Positions 16,901-26,046 are shown, counted from the stretch's first letter. The stretch: 34,497 bases of DNA from an uncultured Ruminococcus sp. (GCA_902776945.1 CACYSH010000037.1:1-34497); one strand, 5' to 3'. Numbers and translations are program-made. The notes: a model not told the origin generated them from the letters alone.

Positions 16901-18742
16901 CTATTTGACTTTGTACCACCTTTTCCGATTTTTATCGTATCGTATCTTTGTGGCTGCGTTGAAATTAAAAATCTCGGAGTAGCTCCTGAAGTGTATGATA
17001 TATTCTCCTTGTTTTCTGCCCTTGTCGGAAATGATATGCATCGTAAGAAAATCCGTCTCGGTGAATGAAAATCCGATAAACCAGAAGCCCACATGGGGAA
17101 CTACTTCTAGCTCCTTCCGGAATGTTTCTCTGATAGGCATGATATATCCCGTGCAGGGATCGTCAACATCATTAACGACAAAGTGGGTGACGTTTTCCGA
17201 TATAGAGCCTCCGAACGTCATCTTGGATGTATTGTTATGAGGATCCATGATAAAGGTAGGCACATTCGGCTCTATGACCTGGTTGTAGTGCATACAATAA
17301 TATACAGCCATATCGTTTTCGTCACCGCAGAGAACGCCTATGGAATACTTGACCGTTCTGTGGAGAGTTATCTTGTTCGCAGCAAGCAAAGCGGCTCCGT
17401 AGGAGATAGCAAGCTCACGTTCGGCAGTCGGCATCCTGCTGAGTCGTTTGTCGATTGTCTGGTTTGTGTTCATGCCGAATATCTCGGCAAGCTGCATCTT
17501 GACAAGACAGAAGGAACAGAAGCCTCCTACCTCGACGAGCTTGAAGTTATCGTTATTACCTGCTTCCCGAAGGCAGGGATCGAACTTGTACTTATCTTTT
17601 GTATATGTGCATATCTTTCTCGTCTCGTCAGCAAGAACGCCTTCGGCAACGTCCCTGTATGCACGGTATATCTGCTGATATGTGATATAACATTCCTCGC
17701 CGTTAAAGTAGAAGCAAGAGGGCTCTTCTTCGCTTGGGAAACTTATGGGCGGTTCGTTAAGTATCGCTTTTATCAGTGAGTAGTTGTTATTCCCGAAGCT
17801 TTTGAATACAGTCTTCATTTCCTCCTGATTGTTCGTATTTTTCAGTATCATTTCGAGATCAGTCTGTGCCGCCTTCCATTCAACGCTGTCATAGTCGGGC
17901 ATTGTTTTTTCGTCCAGCAAGCCCGCTTCCCTCAATGCATAGGTCATCAGCTTGTTCTGAAACGCGATGGACGCTTGACCGACCTGAAGCCTGCCGTTCT
18001 CGTCCCTGTGGTTCTGACCCGCGCCTCCGTTCTTGCAGCGGGTTATCTCCATGCTGCCGTTTTGGTTTGACTTTACGTTTGTGAGCGTAAGATCAAGGGT
18101 GCCTCCGCCGTAGTCGATCAGCAGGATATGACCGTTGAAAGGTCTTTTTACTATGTTGTAATAATAATAGGCGAAATATGCGCTTGCAGCCTCAGGCTCG
18201 GTCACAACATTTATTCCGTTCTTGTTTATTGGCAGACCCTCGCCGGCAAGCTGACAAAGGATATCAACAAGCTTCCTCTTGCCGTCGATGGAATCGGAAA
18301 TATAATCTCCGAGCTGTCCCCGGCGGATTATCTTGGTCTCCCATGTATCGGGAACGCAAATATATATATTCTCGAATTTCTCGTTTTCCATTAGTACATT
18401 ATTTTGGATAAACGTTTTGAATATCTCCCGCAGGAATATTTTCGTTATCTCTTCGGGAGTATGCTTATTATCATAAGAATACTGCGCCCATACTGCGGGA
18501 TCGGATTCGGTAAGAAGCATTTTGAAGGCAGTGAATACATAATAGCGATCTCCCTGTCTCAAAAGTTTTTTAATGCCATCATCTCCGATGGATACCTGTC
18601 CCATGTCTTTTTTGACGCATACTATCGACGGTATGTTGTTCGGAGCATTGTTGCTGAGTTTAAGAACTTTAAGGGTATTGCCGTTTTTGTCAAAGCATGA
18701 TATTGTCGTGTTCGTACTTCCAAGGTCTATTCCAATGTTCAT
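16901..18742 (-). CDS. Hsp70/DnaK-like ATPase without the usual lid
   Basis: The 613-residue product has the Hsp70/actin ATPase signatures in order: phosphate-1 IGIDLGSTNTTIS (3-15), connect-1 INVVTEPEAASAYF (177-190), phosphate-2 LLIDYGGGTLDLTL (207-220), and an adenosine-type motif with LVEVGGFCSFCLVKMQ near residue 400. The last 150 residues look beta-rich, unlike the DnaK substrate domain plus helical lid, and there is no EEVD-like tail. No DnaJ or GrpE gene is nearby, so this is a specialised Hsp70 and not the housekeeping chaperone. Its ATG overlaps the stop of the HerA-type ATPase gene (ATGA), which implies coupled synthesis. Hsp70-like genes are known in bacterial conflict clusters and surface-assembly loci; the role here is unknown. 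Confidence 0.85.
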   Translation of the reverse strand: MNIGIDLGSTNTTISCFDKNGNTLKVLKLSNNAPNNIPSIVCVKKDMGQVSIGDDGIKKLLRQGDRYYVFTAFKMLLTESDPAVWAQYSYDNKHTPEEITKIFLREIFKTFIQNNVLMENEKFENIYICVPDTWETKIIRRGQLGDYISDSIDGKRKLVDILCQLAGEGLPINKNGINVVTEPEAASAYFAYYYYNIVKRPFNGHILLIDYGGGTLDLTLTNVKSNQNGSMEITRCKNGGAGQNHRDENGRLQVGQASIAFQNKLMTYALREAGLLDEKTMPDYDSVEWKAAQTDLEMILKNTNNQEEMKTVFKSFGNNNYSLIKAILNEPPISFPSEEEPSCFYFNGEECYITYQQIYRAYRDVAEGVLADETRKICTYTKDKYKFDPCLREAGNNDNFKLVEVGGFCSFCLVKMQLAEIFGMNTNQTIDKRLSRMPTAERELAISYGAALLAANKITLHRTVKYSIGVLCGDENDMAVYYCMHYNQVIEPNVPTFIMDPHNNTSKMTFGGSISENVTHFVVNDVDDPCTGYIMPIRETFRKELEVVPHVGFWFIGFSFTETDFLTMHIISDKGRKQGEYIIHFRSYSEIFNFNAATKIRYDKNRKRWYKVK

Positions 18743-20517
18743 TGATCATTTCCTCCCTGATCGTTATCGGCAATAAGCTCCCAGAACGGCTTGTCCTTCA
18801 TCACGACATACGGACTGTTGAGCTGCCTGAATACGCTGTGGTGCACGGAAAGCTCGTTTATTATCGAATACAGCGTCGATGACTCGCTGTTCTTCGGGTC
18901 GATGTTGAATGCCTTTTCAATTGCCCGCTGATTCAGCGCGTTCCCCATATTATGTATCACCCATGTATATATGTACTGCGAATAATCGTCGTTCGCGCCG
19001 ACAAAATGCTGTAAACTCTGTGTAGACAATATGACTCCCACACCGAACGATCTGCCTTCCTTCATTATCTTTCTGAGGGAGAGGTGATTGTACTGCATGA
19101 TATTGTCGGCTTCATCTACAAGTATCAGCTTGCGCAGCTGACGGTATCTGCCTATCTGCCTGCTGCTGCCCAGACCCTGCATCTCGGAATAGAAACGGTC
19201 AAGCGTGACAGCTACTATAAGGTTCTGTATGTCGGGATCGTAATTGCAGATATCGAAAACGACCACGCCTCTGAGAAGCTTCATGAGCGAGCCGGCTTTT
19301 TTCGGATCGGGTTCAAAAATGCTGAAATCATGCAGCTTTGTCATCATATTGGAGAGCAGGTCAGCGGGTCTGCCGGCGTAAAGCTGCGTATATATATCAT
19401 ATACCGTTTCGAAGGTGGGAGCGGGTTTTGTCCAGGTAGAGGTATCGTCAACGTCAATACCGCAGCGCGTATACGCCTGCTTTATGCAGTCGGTAAGCAC
19501 ACCCTTCTGATTATCGCCGATCCTCCATATCCTGGCTATCGTATCCGCAAAGGCGTTTGCGGTGTGATACGGAAGTCTGACTATATCGAATTTGTTTTTA
19601 TCAAGAGTAAATGGATTGAACGGGATATTGCAGGCTTTTATCACCTTCGCGCTGACCGTTTCGGTGAAATCGGGGTTCTTGTCGTTGTAGTCCCCCTTGT
19701 AGTCGAATATGAGTATCCCGAGAGGCGCACCATCGAAATTATCCTTCTGATTTCTGAACAATTGTGTGACAAGCGATTTGGTGAACTGTGTCTTGCCTGT
19801 ACCCATAGTACCGATTATGCCGGTGTTGGTATACGGGACTTTTTGTGTATCGTTCGGATACCATAACACCTCTTCGTCTGTTTTGGTATCGTGTCCCAGC
19901 AGTATCTTCATCTCTGTGATATTGCCCGTGCTGACGTATTCCTCATTGTAATTATTATCGTTTGCAGAAGCGGCTTCCTCTTCGGCGTCCTCCGGCGGCA
20001 GCCCGAACAGTGTTTCGAAAGCTTCCTTATCATCTGATGGATCAAGTATCTTCCCGTCGTGTATCTGTTCAAAATATTCTGAGAAAAGCCGTTCCGATTC
20101 GGGATCGTCGCTGTCATCGTCGGAAAGGATTGCCTCCTTTGCGTTTGCGGAGAGTTCCGGGCTTTTGTCTTTATTGTCATTATCGGGATCATCCTGAGAG
20201 TATGGTAAAGACGATGCGATCGGATCGGCTTCTGCATTCCTGCGGTAATGATCAGCAAGTGCCAGGCAGTGACGGCAAAGAAGACGGGGATTGTCTTTGT
20301 GCTCTGGACAGCTGCATTCGCTTCGAATGATGTTTCCGCTTGGCTCATCGAATTCGATCTCGACGCGGCGTACATAATTAAAGCGGTCGCACGCCTTGCC
20401 CTTGATAAGAATCGTCGATTCCGGCTGTTTCGTGCAGCGGTAATGTAGTATGCGTATTTTTTGCGAATTCCGCGCTCCTGCGGGATCTGTTGAAAATATG
20501 TTCAACTGTTTTTCCAT
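18739..20517 (-). CDS. SWIM zinc finger fused to HerA/FtsK-type P-loop ATPase
   Basis: First gene of the ten-gene operon; AAGGAG lies about 10 nt before the ATG. The 592-residue product has a SWIM zinc finger near its N terminus (C68-x-C70 and C81-x-H83). A long acidic, probably disordered linker follows (95-200), then a HerA/FtsK-like motor with Walker A GTMGTGKT (236-243), the family-typical FDYKGDY (271-277), Walker B LILVDEAD (464-471) and sensor region GVILSTQS (494-501). HerA-type ATPases pump or unwind DNA, and similar motors occur in DNA-modification restriction (DptH-like) and conjugation systems. SWIM fingers bind DNA or protein. No nuclease or methylase gene is adjacent, so assignment to a known restriction system is not supported. 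Confidence 0.85.
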   Translation of the reverse strand: MEKQLNIFSTDPAGARNSQKIRILHYRCTKQPESTILIKGKACDRFNYVRRVEIEFDEPSGNIIRSECSCPEHKDNPRLLCRHCLALADHYRRNAEADPIASSLPYSQDDPDNDNKDKSPELSANAKEAILSDDDSDDPESERLFSEYFEQIHDGKILDPSDDKEAFETLFGLPPEDAEEEAASANDNNYNEEYVSTGNITEMKILLGHDTKTDEEVLWYPNDTQKVPYTNTGIIGTMGTGKTQFTKSLVTQLFRNQKDNFDGAPLGILIFDYKGDYNDKNPDFTETVSAKVIKACNIPFNPFTLDKNKFDIVRLPYHTANAFADTIARIWRIGDNQKGVLTDCIKQAYTRCGIDVDDTSTWTKPAPTFETVYDIYTQLYAGRPADLLSNMMTKLHDFSIFEPDPKKAGSLMKLLRGVVVFDICNYDPDIQNLIVAVTLDRFYSEMQGLGSSRQIGRYRQLRKLILVDEADNIMQYNHLSLRKIMKEGRSFGVGVILSTQSLQHFVGANDDYSQYIYTWVIHNMGNALNQRAIEKAFNIDPKNSESSTLYSIINELSVHHSVFRQLNSPYVVMKDKPFWELIADNDQGGNDQ

Positions 20518-20607
20518 TTTTTAACCACTCCTTAAGATAACATCGGAACGATATTATATTATTCCGAATTTATGAAGAACTCGGCTGTTTGGACTGAATC
20601 TTTTGAA

Positions 20608-20637
20608 TGTGTCCGAATTATTCGTATTTCGGACACA
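20608..20637. promoter_or_regulatory. 30-bp dyad (10-bp arms) in the operon leader
   Basis: TGTGTCCGAA (20608-20617) and TTCGGACACA (20628-20637) are perfect inverted repeats around a 10-nt spacer. The dyad lies about 20-50 nt downstream of the expected start site of the operon promoter and 91 nt before the first ATG. It could be a repressor operator or an RNA hairpin in the leader. Confidence 0.65.
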
Positions 20638-20666
20638 TAATAATCCAATAGTTGATGTTATCTGTT

Positions 20667-20695
20667 ATTATATCACTAAATCTACCAAATGTCAA
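20667..20695 (-). promoter_or_regulatory. Consensus sigma-A promoter of the ten-gene operon
   Basis: On the minus strand TTGACA (20695-20690), a 17-nt spacer and TATAAT (20672-20667) match the consensus perfectly. The predicted leader before the ATG at 20517 is about 145 nt. Confidence 0.85.
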
Positions 20696-20955
20696 GATTA
20701 TAATCAATAAATTAAAAAATCGCAAATAATTTAGAGCAAGTTGCCAACATAACGGCGGCAACGCCGCATATATAAATTTTTTGTATATATTTTGGCTTTT
20801 TCACGAGAAAAAGCTATTAGCAAAATGTAAACAAAATATTTCGTATGTTAAAGAGGAACAGGCTTTGAACTCCACGGTTCATTCTGCGGCAGAAGTATAT
20901 CAAGGTATACGCCTTGGCTACAATCTACAAAATGCGCACAATTTTTGATTGCATA
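20696..20955. other. AT-rich gap between divergent promoters
   Basis: No gene was found here. It holds a small GC hairpin (GCGGC-AAC-GCCGC, 20755-20767), a TA-rich stretch, and an 8-bp hairpin GCTTTTTC-ACGA-GAAAAAGC (20795-20814). None is followed by a clean U tract. Confidence 0.5.
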
Positions 20956-20984
20956 TTGACAATATCGACAAAGAGTGTTATAAT
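20956..20984 (+). promoter_or_regulatory. Consensus sigma-A promoter of the transglutaminase-fold gene
   Basis: TTGACA (20956-20961), 17-nt spacer, TATAAT (20979-20984): a perfect match, 53 nt before the ATG at 21038. Confidence 0.85.
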
Positions 20985-21037
20985 GTATACGCGGTACGGC
21001 AGACAAAAATTGAACCAAAACGAAAAGGAGCAGGTTT

Positions 21038-22138
21038 ATGGATAATAATTTGAACGAAAATAAACGCCCGGCAGAAAATGATCCGGCTTTCGTCAGCGAA
21101 GAACAAAAGAGAAGATTTATCACTAAATGGCTGATAAAACGAACCCGTGAAGCCTATAAACCGCGCTGGAGAAGGCTTCACGGTACGGAACGTTTGATAT
21201 ACAAGTGGTTCCTTTACAATGCCGTCATGCTGAACACTGAGAGATTCACCATAACTGTACAGACGAACGCTGCGCAGCTGAGTAAGATATACGATGATAT
21301 GTGTATGGATAACCCTGCGCTGTTTTTCCTTGACGGATTTTCCTACTGCGTTTCTGACGGATTGGCAGAGATAACAATGAAGTATGATCTTTCGTTTGAC
21401 GAGACAGTAAACAATGCGGCAGTTATGGAAAAAGCGCTTAGAAGGCTGAAAACAGCCTGTGAGGGCAAGAGTTTTCTGGAAAAGGAGCTGATAGTCCACA
21501 ACTGTTTAACCAGTGAAGTGACTTATGACCTGGAGGCAGATATACCGAAATACGACTCGCACAGCATTTTTCTTCACGGGCGAGCGGTTTGCGCGGGAAT
21601 GTCGGAATCGGCATCGGTCATGTTCGGTTATATCGGCATCGACTCCTATACCGTCGTCGGAGACTATACCCCCGCAAAAGATGCTCCCGAAAATCCGCGT
21701 CATGAATGGAACATGGTTCGCATCGGAGATTGTTTCTATCATTTCGACGTTACCTTTGATAACAGTTTAAGCAGGCGAAGAGGCACTCAAATGTACACAT
21801 ATTTTAACCTTACAGATGAGCAGATAGCAAAGGATCACAGATTTTCTGCCGCGCTCGGAAGATCGGGAACAGAAAGAGTTGATTATTATACCCTTACAGG
21901 AAGTATGTTCGACGATAAAGAGAGCCTGAGAGAGTTTATCGCAGAGCGGCTGCGGAGAAAGGAAAGTCTGATCCGCTTCCGCATGAGCTATGATATAAAT
22001 AAGGACGAGGCTGACAAAATTGAGGATATCATTGCAGATGTGCGGGACAGGGAAGCTCCGGGAACTGCGTTCTCTTACTGCTCCTATTTTGACAGCAACT
22101 CCTTTGCAATAATGATTGGTCAGCCATTAAAAGATTGA
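21038..22138 (+). CDS. Transglutaminase-fold (papain-like) cytosolic protein
   Basis: The 366-residue product has the three catalytic landmarks of bacterial transglutaminase-core proteins: Cys in RAVCAGMSES (C185), His in RHEWNMV (H222) and Asp in FDVTFD (D237). Families with this core act as proteases, peptide cyclisers or cross-linkers. There is no signal peptide, so it probably acts in the cytosol. Residues 1-170 and 260-366 are unassigned, and the C terminus is charged. AAAGGAG precedes the ATG. The gene has its own promoter and is divergent from the ten-gene operon across 520 bp. A functional link is possible but unproven. Its ending, SYCSYFDSNSFAIMIGQPL, is seen in many clostridial members by recall only. 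Confidence 0.82.
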   Translation: MDNNLNENKRPAENDPAFVSEEQKRRFITKWLIKRTREAYKPRWRRLHGTERLIYKWFLYNAVMLNTERFTITVQTNAAQLSKIYDDMCMDNPALFFLDGFSYCVSDGLAEITMKYDLSFDETVNNAAVMEKALRRLKTACEGKSFLEKELIVHNCLTSEVTYDLEADIPKYDSHSIFLHGRAVCAGMSESASVMFGYIGIDSYTVVGDYTPAKDAPENPRHEWNMVRIGDCFYHFDVTFDNSLSRRRGTQMYTYFNLTDEQIAKDHRFSAALGRSGTERVDYYTLTGSMFDDKESLREFIAERLRRKESLIRFRMSYDINKDEADKIEDIIADVRDREAPGTAFSYCSYFDSNSFAIMIGQPLKD

Positions 22139-22280
22139 ACCCGGGCAGAACAGATATCTTTCGGCGTTTTTTGTGTGTTCGGAAAGAAAGCGACATTTAA
22201 CGTCCAGCGATTTTTTATTATTTCACATATTTGCACAAATATCGGCGGCGTGATTTGTTGGCAGTGCCTGACGGTTATGT

Positions 22281-22309
22281 TTGACTTATTGTGAATACTG
22301 TGATATAAT
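22281..22309 (+). promoter_or_regulatory. Sigma-A promoter of the plus-strand surface-protein operon
   Basis: TTGACT (22281-22286), 17-nt spacer, TATAAT (22304-22309). It lies 54 nt before the ATA codon aligned with the start of the paralogues. Confidence 0.78.
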
Positions 22310-22362
22310 TGAAATAATGAAATACCCGTGCATGAGCGCGGGAGGAACTGGGGGAGAAGGGC

Positions 22363-23654
22363 ATAGATAAGAAACTGACCACATTTTACGCGCTGACCCG
22401 CGAAGAGCTTGCCGCGATGTCGGAGGTATCGGAGCCGCAGCCGCCAATTGTAGACCCGCCCCGCCCGCCAAGGAGGAAAACGTTCATTGCGGTATTGGCT
22501 TGTGTTATCCTCGTCGGGGGAACGGCGGGGGGGATAGCCCTTGCGCGGAGCGGGAATAAAGCGCCTGTTCAGACGAGCGAAACAACGGCTGCCGCCGTGA
22601 ACACTACTGCACCAACGACTACATCAACAACAACTACTACCACGACTACGACCAGTCAAACCACAACTACTACCGCCGTGCCGAAAGTAGTTCCTGTTTC
22701 AGACAGCGATTTTACGATAGAAAAGAACGGTGACGATTATGTGCTGACAGAATACAATGGCGCGGGTGGGGACGTCGTTATTCCCGACAGCGTGACGAGC
22801 ATTGGCAATTATGCGTTCTATGACTGCACATCTCTAACGAGCATTACTATCCCCGACAGTGTGAGGAGCATCGGCATTACTGCGTTCTATGACTGCACAT
22901 CTCTGACGAGCATTACTATCCCCGAAAGCGTAACGAGCATTGGCTATGGTACGTTCGCTGGCTGCACATCTCTGACGAGCATTACTATCCCCAACAGTGT
23001 GACGAGCATTGGCAATGATGCGTTCGATGGCTGCACATCTCTGACGAGCATTACTATCCCCGGCAGCGTGACGAACATAGGCGAAAATGCGTTTACTTGG
23101 TGCGAATCGCTCACCGCCATAAATGCTGACATAAATAATCCGAATTATTGCTCAATCGACGGTGTACTATATGACAAAAATCAAACTATGCTGATTGCCT
23201 GTCCGGGCGGGAAAGAAAGCGTTACTATACCCGAAGCGTTACTATACCCGACAGCGTGACGAACATAGGCATAGGGGCGTTTGAGGGCTGCAGATCGCTT
23301 CCAAGCGTAACAATCCCGGACGGCGTGACGAGCATAGGCGAAAATGCGTTTGATGCCTGCAAATCGCTCACAAGCATAACTATACCCAATAGCGTAACAA
23401 GCATAGGCAATTGGGCGTTTGAGGGCTGCGAATCGCTCACAAGCATAACTATACCCGATAGCGAGACAAACATAGGCGATTGGGCGTTTCGTAACTGCAT
23501 TTCGCTCAAAAGCATAACTATACCCGATAGCGTGACAAGTATCGGCAAATATGCGTTTGATGGCTGCGAATCGCTCACAATAAAATGCAAAGAAGGCTCG
23601 GAAGCGCATAATTACGCCAAGGGTAACAATATTAAATACAAACTGATAAGCTGA
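22363..23654 (+). pseudogene. Membrane-anchored BspA-like LRR gene, frameshifted and without an ATG start
   Basis: Homology with the 5974-7080 product begins at an ATA codon (22363) placed 6 nt behind GGGGGAG. It encodes [17 protein letters not shown], a Pro-rich stretch, one membrane helix, a Thr linker, the [11 protein letters not shown] module and LRR_5 repeats. The first in-frame ATG (22417) would remove the motif. The frame stops at 23259 because 17 bp are duplicated in tandem (23218-23251). The rest of the protein, with four more repeats and the cap, runs in another frame to 23654. Removing one 17-bp copy restores the frame exactly. The gene is therefore off now, or makes a truncated product of about 300 residues, and could be switched back by slippage. 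It is first in a four-gene operon, and the next gene starts 16 nt downstream. Confidence 0.82.
23218..23251 (+). repeat. 17-bp perfect tandem duplication causing a frameshift
   Basis: AGCGTTACTATACCCGA occurs twice in a row (23218-23234 and 23235-23251). The paralogue at 4592-5581 has a single copy of the equivalent sequence at the same protein position. Confidence 0.9.
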
Positions 23655-23670
23655 AAGTGAGATGATATAA

Positions 23671-26046
23671 ATGAAAAACAAACTCAAAAAAACTCTTCTG
23701 CTGCTGACGGCGGCGGTGTGCTTTCTGCCTTTTCTTCCGCACGAAACGGCGTTGAACTATGCTTCGGCGGAGGCTCCCGACGGCAGACCCGGAAAGCCCG
23801 TGCCAGTTGTTTCCTATGAGACAAAAAGCGATTATGATTTTTCGGGGCTTGCTCCCGTTAGTAATATGTCCTACGGAAAACGGGCGGCAGGCTCGCTGCG
23901 GATAAAGGGCGATTTTAACGCCGATACCGGATATAACAACGTTCCCGCTTACGGCATTGAACAGGGTACGCTGACCGTTTCCTACGATTACGACGGTTTT
24001 CTGCTCGATTCAAACGGGGACTATTATATCGAATCCGATGAAAGGCTTTTCGGAGATTCGGTTCAGAAAGGCAGACTGGAGATACAGAAATCCGCAACCG
24101 GAATAGAATGGAAAAGCGCCGCCAAACCCGTTCTGAACTTTTTCGAGGCTAACAGCGGCGGCAATGACGATCTGTATACCATAAGCGGCGGCGACCTCGC
24201 AAAGGGTATGTTTTTCCGCGTGATAATTTCCTATGAGACAAAAAAGAGCAGCGGCAGCAAGATAAAGCCCGACAGCTCGACTTATCATGTCGAGGTCTAT
24301 GAATTTTTTGCCTGCTATAACAACGGCAATATATCTCTGCACGATCTCGGCAGGTCGATAGACGCCGTGAACGGAGCTTCCGACACCGGATATACCGCCG
24401 AACAGATCGAAAAGGGCGAAACGATAAAGGACGGCGGAACAACGGTCAAGGGCTTTTCGATAGATACTCTCGGAGCCGCCTATACTGTTAAGGTAAACGG
24501 CAAAAACGCTTCAAACGGCGACAGCTTTACCAAAAACGGACGTTACGATATAGAAGTGAAAACAAAGCTCGGCAAGGAAACGAGCATGACCGTGTATGTT
24601 TTCGACGGCGGCAGCGACAAGGGCAGAAGCACTTATTTCGAGGATTATCTTGTTACCGAAAAGCGCATATTCCGCGAGGGGTATGACCTTGTGTTCGCAC
24701 GCGACGCCGTGATGAAGCTCAAAGCTACGGGGGAAAGCGTGCCCCCGCTGACAGGCACGGTAAAGGAGAATATCTCCGGAAAAACGGTGCTGACGCTCGA
24801 TCCCGATACTGTCATGGAGGGAACAAAAACGAAGGCAAACGACCGCAGTTCAAAGAGCTTTACACTTGCGCCGGGCGAATACACCGCCGAGCTTTACAGC
24901 GGCGACAACAGCTCGGGCAGCTTTTTCCACTATACCTATCGTTTCACGGTGCTTGACGAATCGCCCGCGCCGTATGTCAACAAGGCTAACATTGACGGCT
25001 TTAAACGGCAGGAGGATTTCAAGCCGAAGCATTACGAGGTAGCCTACGAAACGACGGGCGGCGGGAGCATATATGTCTGCTTCGACTGCGGCAGCAAAGG
25101 CGAGGCTTACAGATATGCCTACGATATAGAGAAACGCTTCATAGAAAAAAGCTACAATAAAGAAACCGGCAGCTGGGAAATACTGTATAAGGGTGTCTCC
25201 AATCAGAAAGAGCCTTATCCTGCCGCTACGAAAGAGGACAAGCTTGCTCTGACTAAACTGCTCTGCGATAACGCGGAGAAGAATGTAGAGACAGCCTACT
25301 TTGACCCGACGGCAGACGACACGACAAAGACTCTCAAAACAGTTGACAAGCCCATTGAAGATATGACCGAAAGGGAAAGCATAAGGCTGTTTTCGGACGA
25401 GGAACAGCGTCAAAAGCTGAAAGCGGACGGTCTGCCTGTTTTGAACGGCTATACATTCATGAAGATAGGGAACGGAGATATAGATGCAAAGACCATAACC
25501 GCCGAAAGCGAAAAACTTGACGAACCGCTGGAGCTTGAAGCAGGCACGTCGGTTGACAAGCAGCATCTTCCCTCGGCAGTCATAACGATAAGCGAGAAGA
25601 ACAAGTACGGCGACGTGAACGCCTACGATGTGATATATCTTGCGGGAAACACGACAGCTGTCACTCTGCGTGCCGTAAACGGCGGCAAAGAGACGATGTA
25701 CAAGCTTGTACCGGGAGAGGATCAGGAGCTTACGGCTGACGCGGTGAGCTTTGCCGAAATAGCCAACGAGCTTGACAAGTGGGCGATAGTGAAAGTCGAG
25801 TCGGACGTTTATCCGTCGGAGAACAGGCTTATCTGCTACGCCAAAGAGCTGGAGGGGCTTGCCCTTTACCGCAAAGGGAATTACCGTGTGACATTTATCG
25901 ACCGTGCCGGACATAAATACAGCCTGACAATAAAGATCACGGGCAGTGCCGGTTATGATGACGTCAGGACGAATGACAGCAAAACATATTCCGAAATATT
26001 CAATGCTGTTCATGAAGTGAAGAAAATGGAGGAGGAAGACCGATGA
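23671..26046 (+). CDS. Large secreted protein of unknown function
   Basis: This 791-residue protein has a clear signal peptide: a basic start (KNKLKK), a hydrophobic core to about residue 24, and a likely cleavage after ASA near 33. The mature part is polar, rich in Gly, Asp, Tyr and Thr, and probably made of several beta-sandwich domains. No catalytic motif, LPxTG anchor, dockerin or membrane helix is visible. Segments such as YTVKVNGKNASNGDSFTKNG and YRVTFIDRAGHKYSLTIKIT resemble Ig-like surface domains. Its last codons overlap the start of the lipoprotein gene (ATGA), so the two are coupled and may form a surface complex. I do not recognise a named family. Confidence 0.8.
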   Translation: MKNKLKKTLLLLTAAVCFLPFLPHETALNYASAEAPDGRPGKPVPVVSYETKSDYDFSGLAPVSNMSYGKRAAGSLRIKGDFNADTGYNNVPAYGIEQGTLTVSYDYDGFLLDSNGDYYIESDERLFGDSVQKGRLEIQKSATGIEWKSAAKPVLNFFEANSGGNDDLYTISGGDLAKGMFFRVIISYETKKSSGSKIKPDSSTYHVEVYEFFACYNNGNISLHDLGRSIDAVNGASDTGYTAEQIEKGETIKDGGTTVKGFSIDTLGAAYTVKVNGKNASNGDSFTKNGRYDIEVKTKLGKETSMTVYVFDGGSDKGRSTYFEDYLVTEKRIFREGYDLVFARDAVMKLKATGESVPPLTGTVKENISGKTVLTLDPDTVMEGTKTKANDRSSKSFTLAPGEYTAELYSGDNSSGSFFHYTYRFTVLDESPAPYVNKANIDGFKRQEDFKPKHYEVAYETTGGGSIYVCFDCGSKGEAYRYAYDIEKRFIEKSYNKETGSWEILYKGVSNQKEPYPAATKEDKLALTKLLCDNAEKNVETAYFDPTADDTTKTLKTVDKPIEDMTERESIRLFSDEEQRQKLKADGLPVLNGYTFMKIGNGDIDAKTITAESEKLDEPLELEAGTSVDKQHLPSAVITISEKNKYGDVNAYDVIYLAGNTTAVTLRAVNGGKETMYKLVPGEDQELTADAVSFAEIANELDKWAIVKVESDVYPSENRLICYAKELEGLALYRKGNYRVTFIDRAGHKYSLTIKITGSAGYDDVRTNDSKTYSEIFNAVHEVKKMEEEDR

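Noticed and set aside
18739-20517. Assignment of the HerA-type protein to a DNA phosphorothioate (DptFGH) system
   Set aside because: FDYKGDY and the motor fold resemble DptH, but no DptF, DptG or dnd genes are present and the SWIM domain does not fit.
20848-21123. Minus-strand 91-residue frame between the divergent promoters
   Set aside because: It overlaps the plus-strand promoter and start of the transglutaminase-fold gene and has no ribosome binding site.
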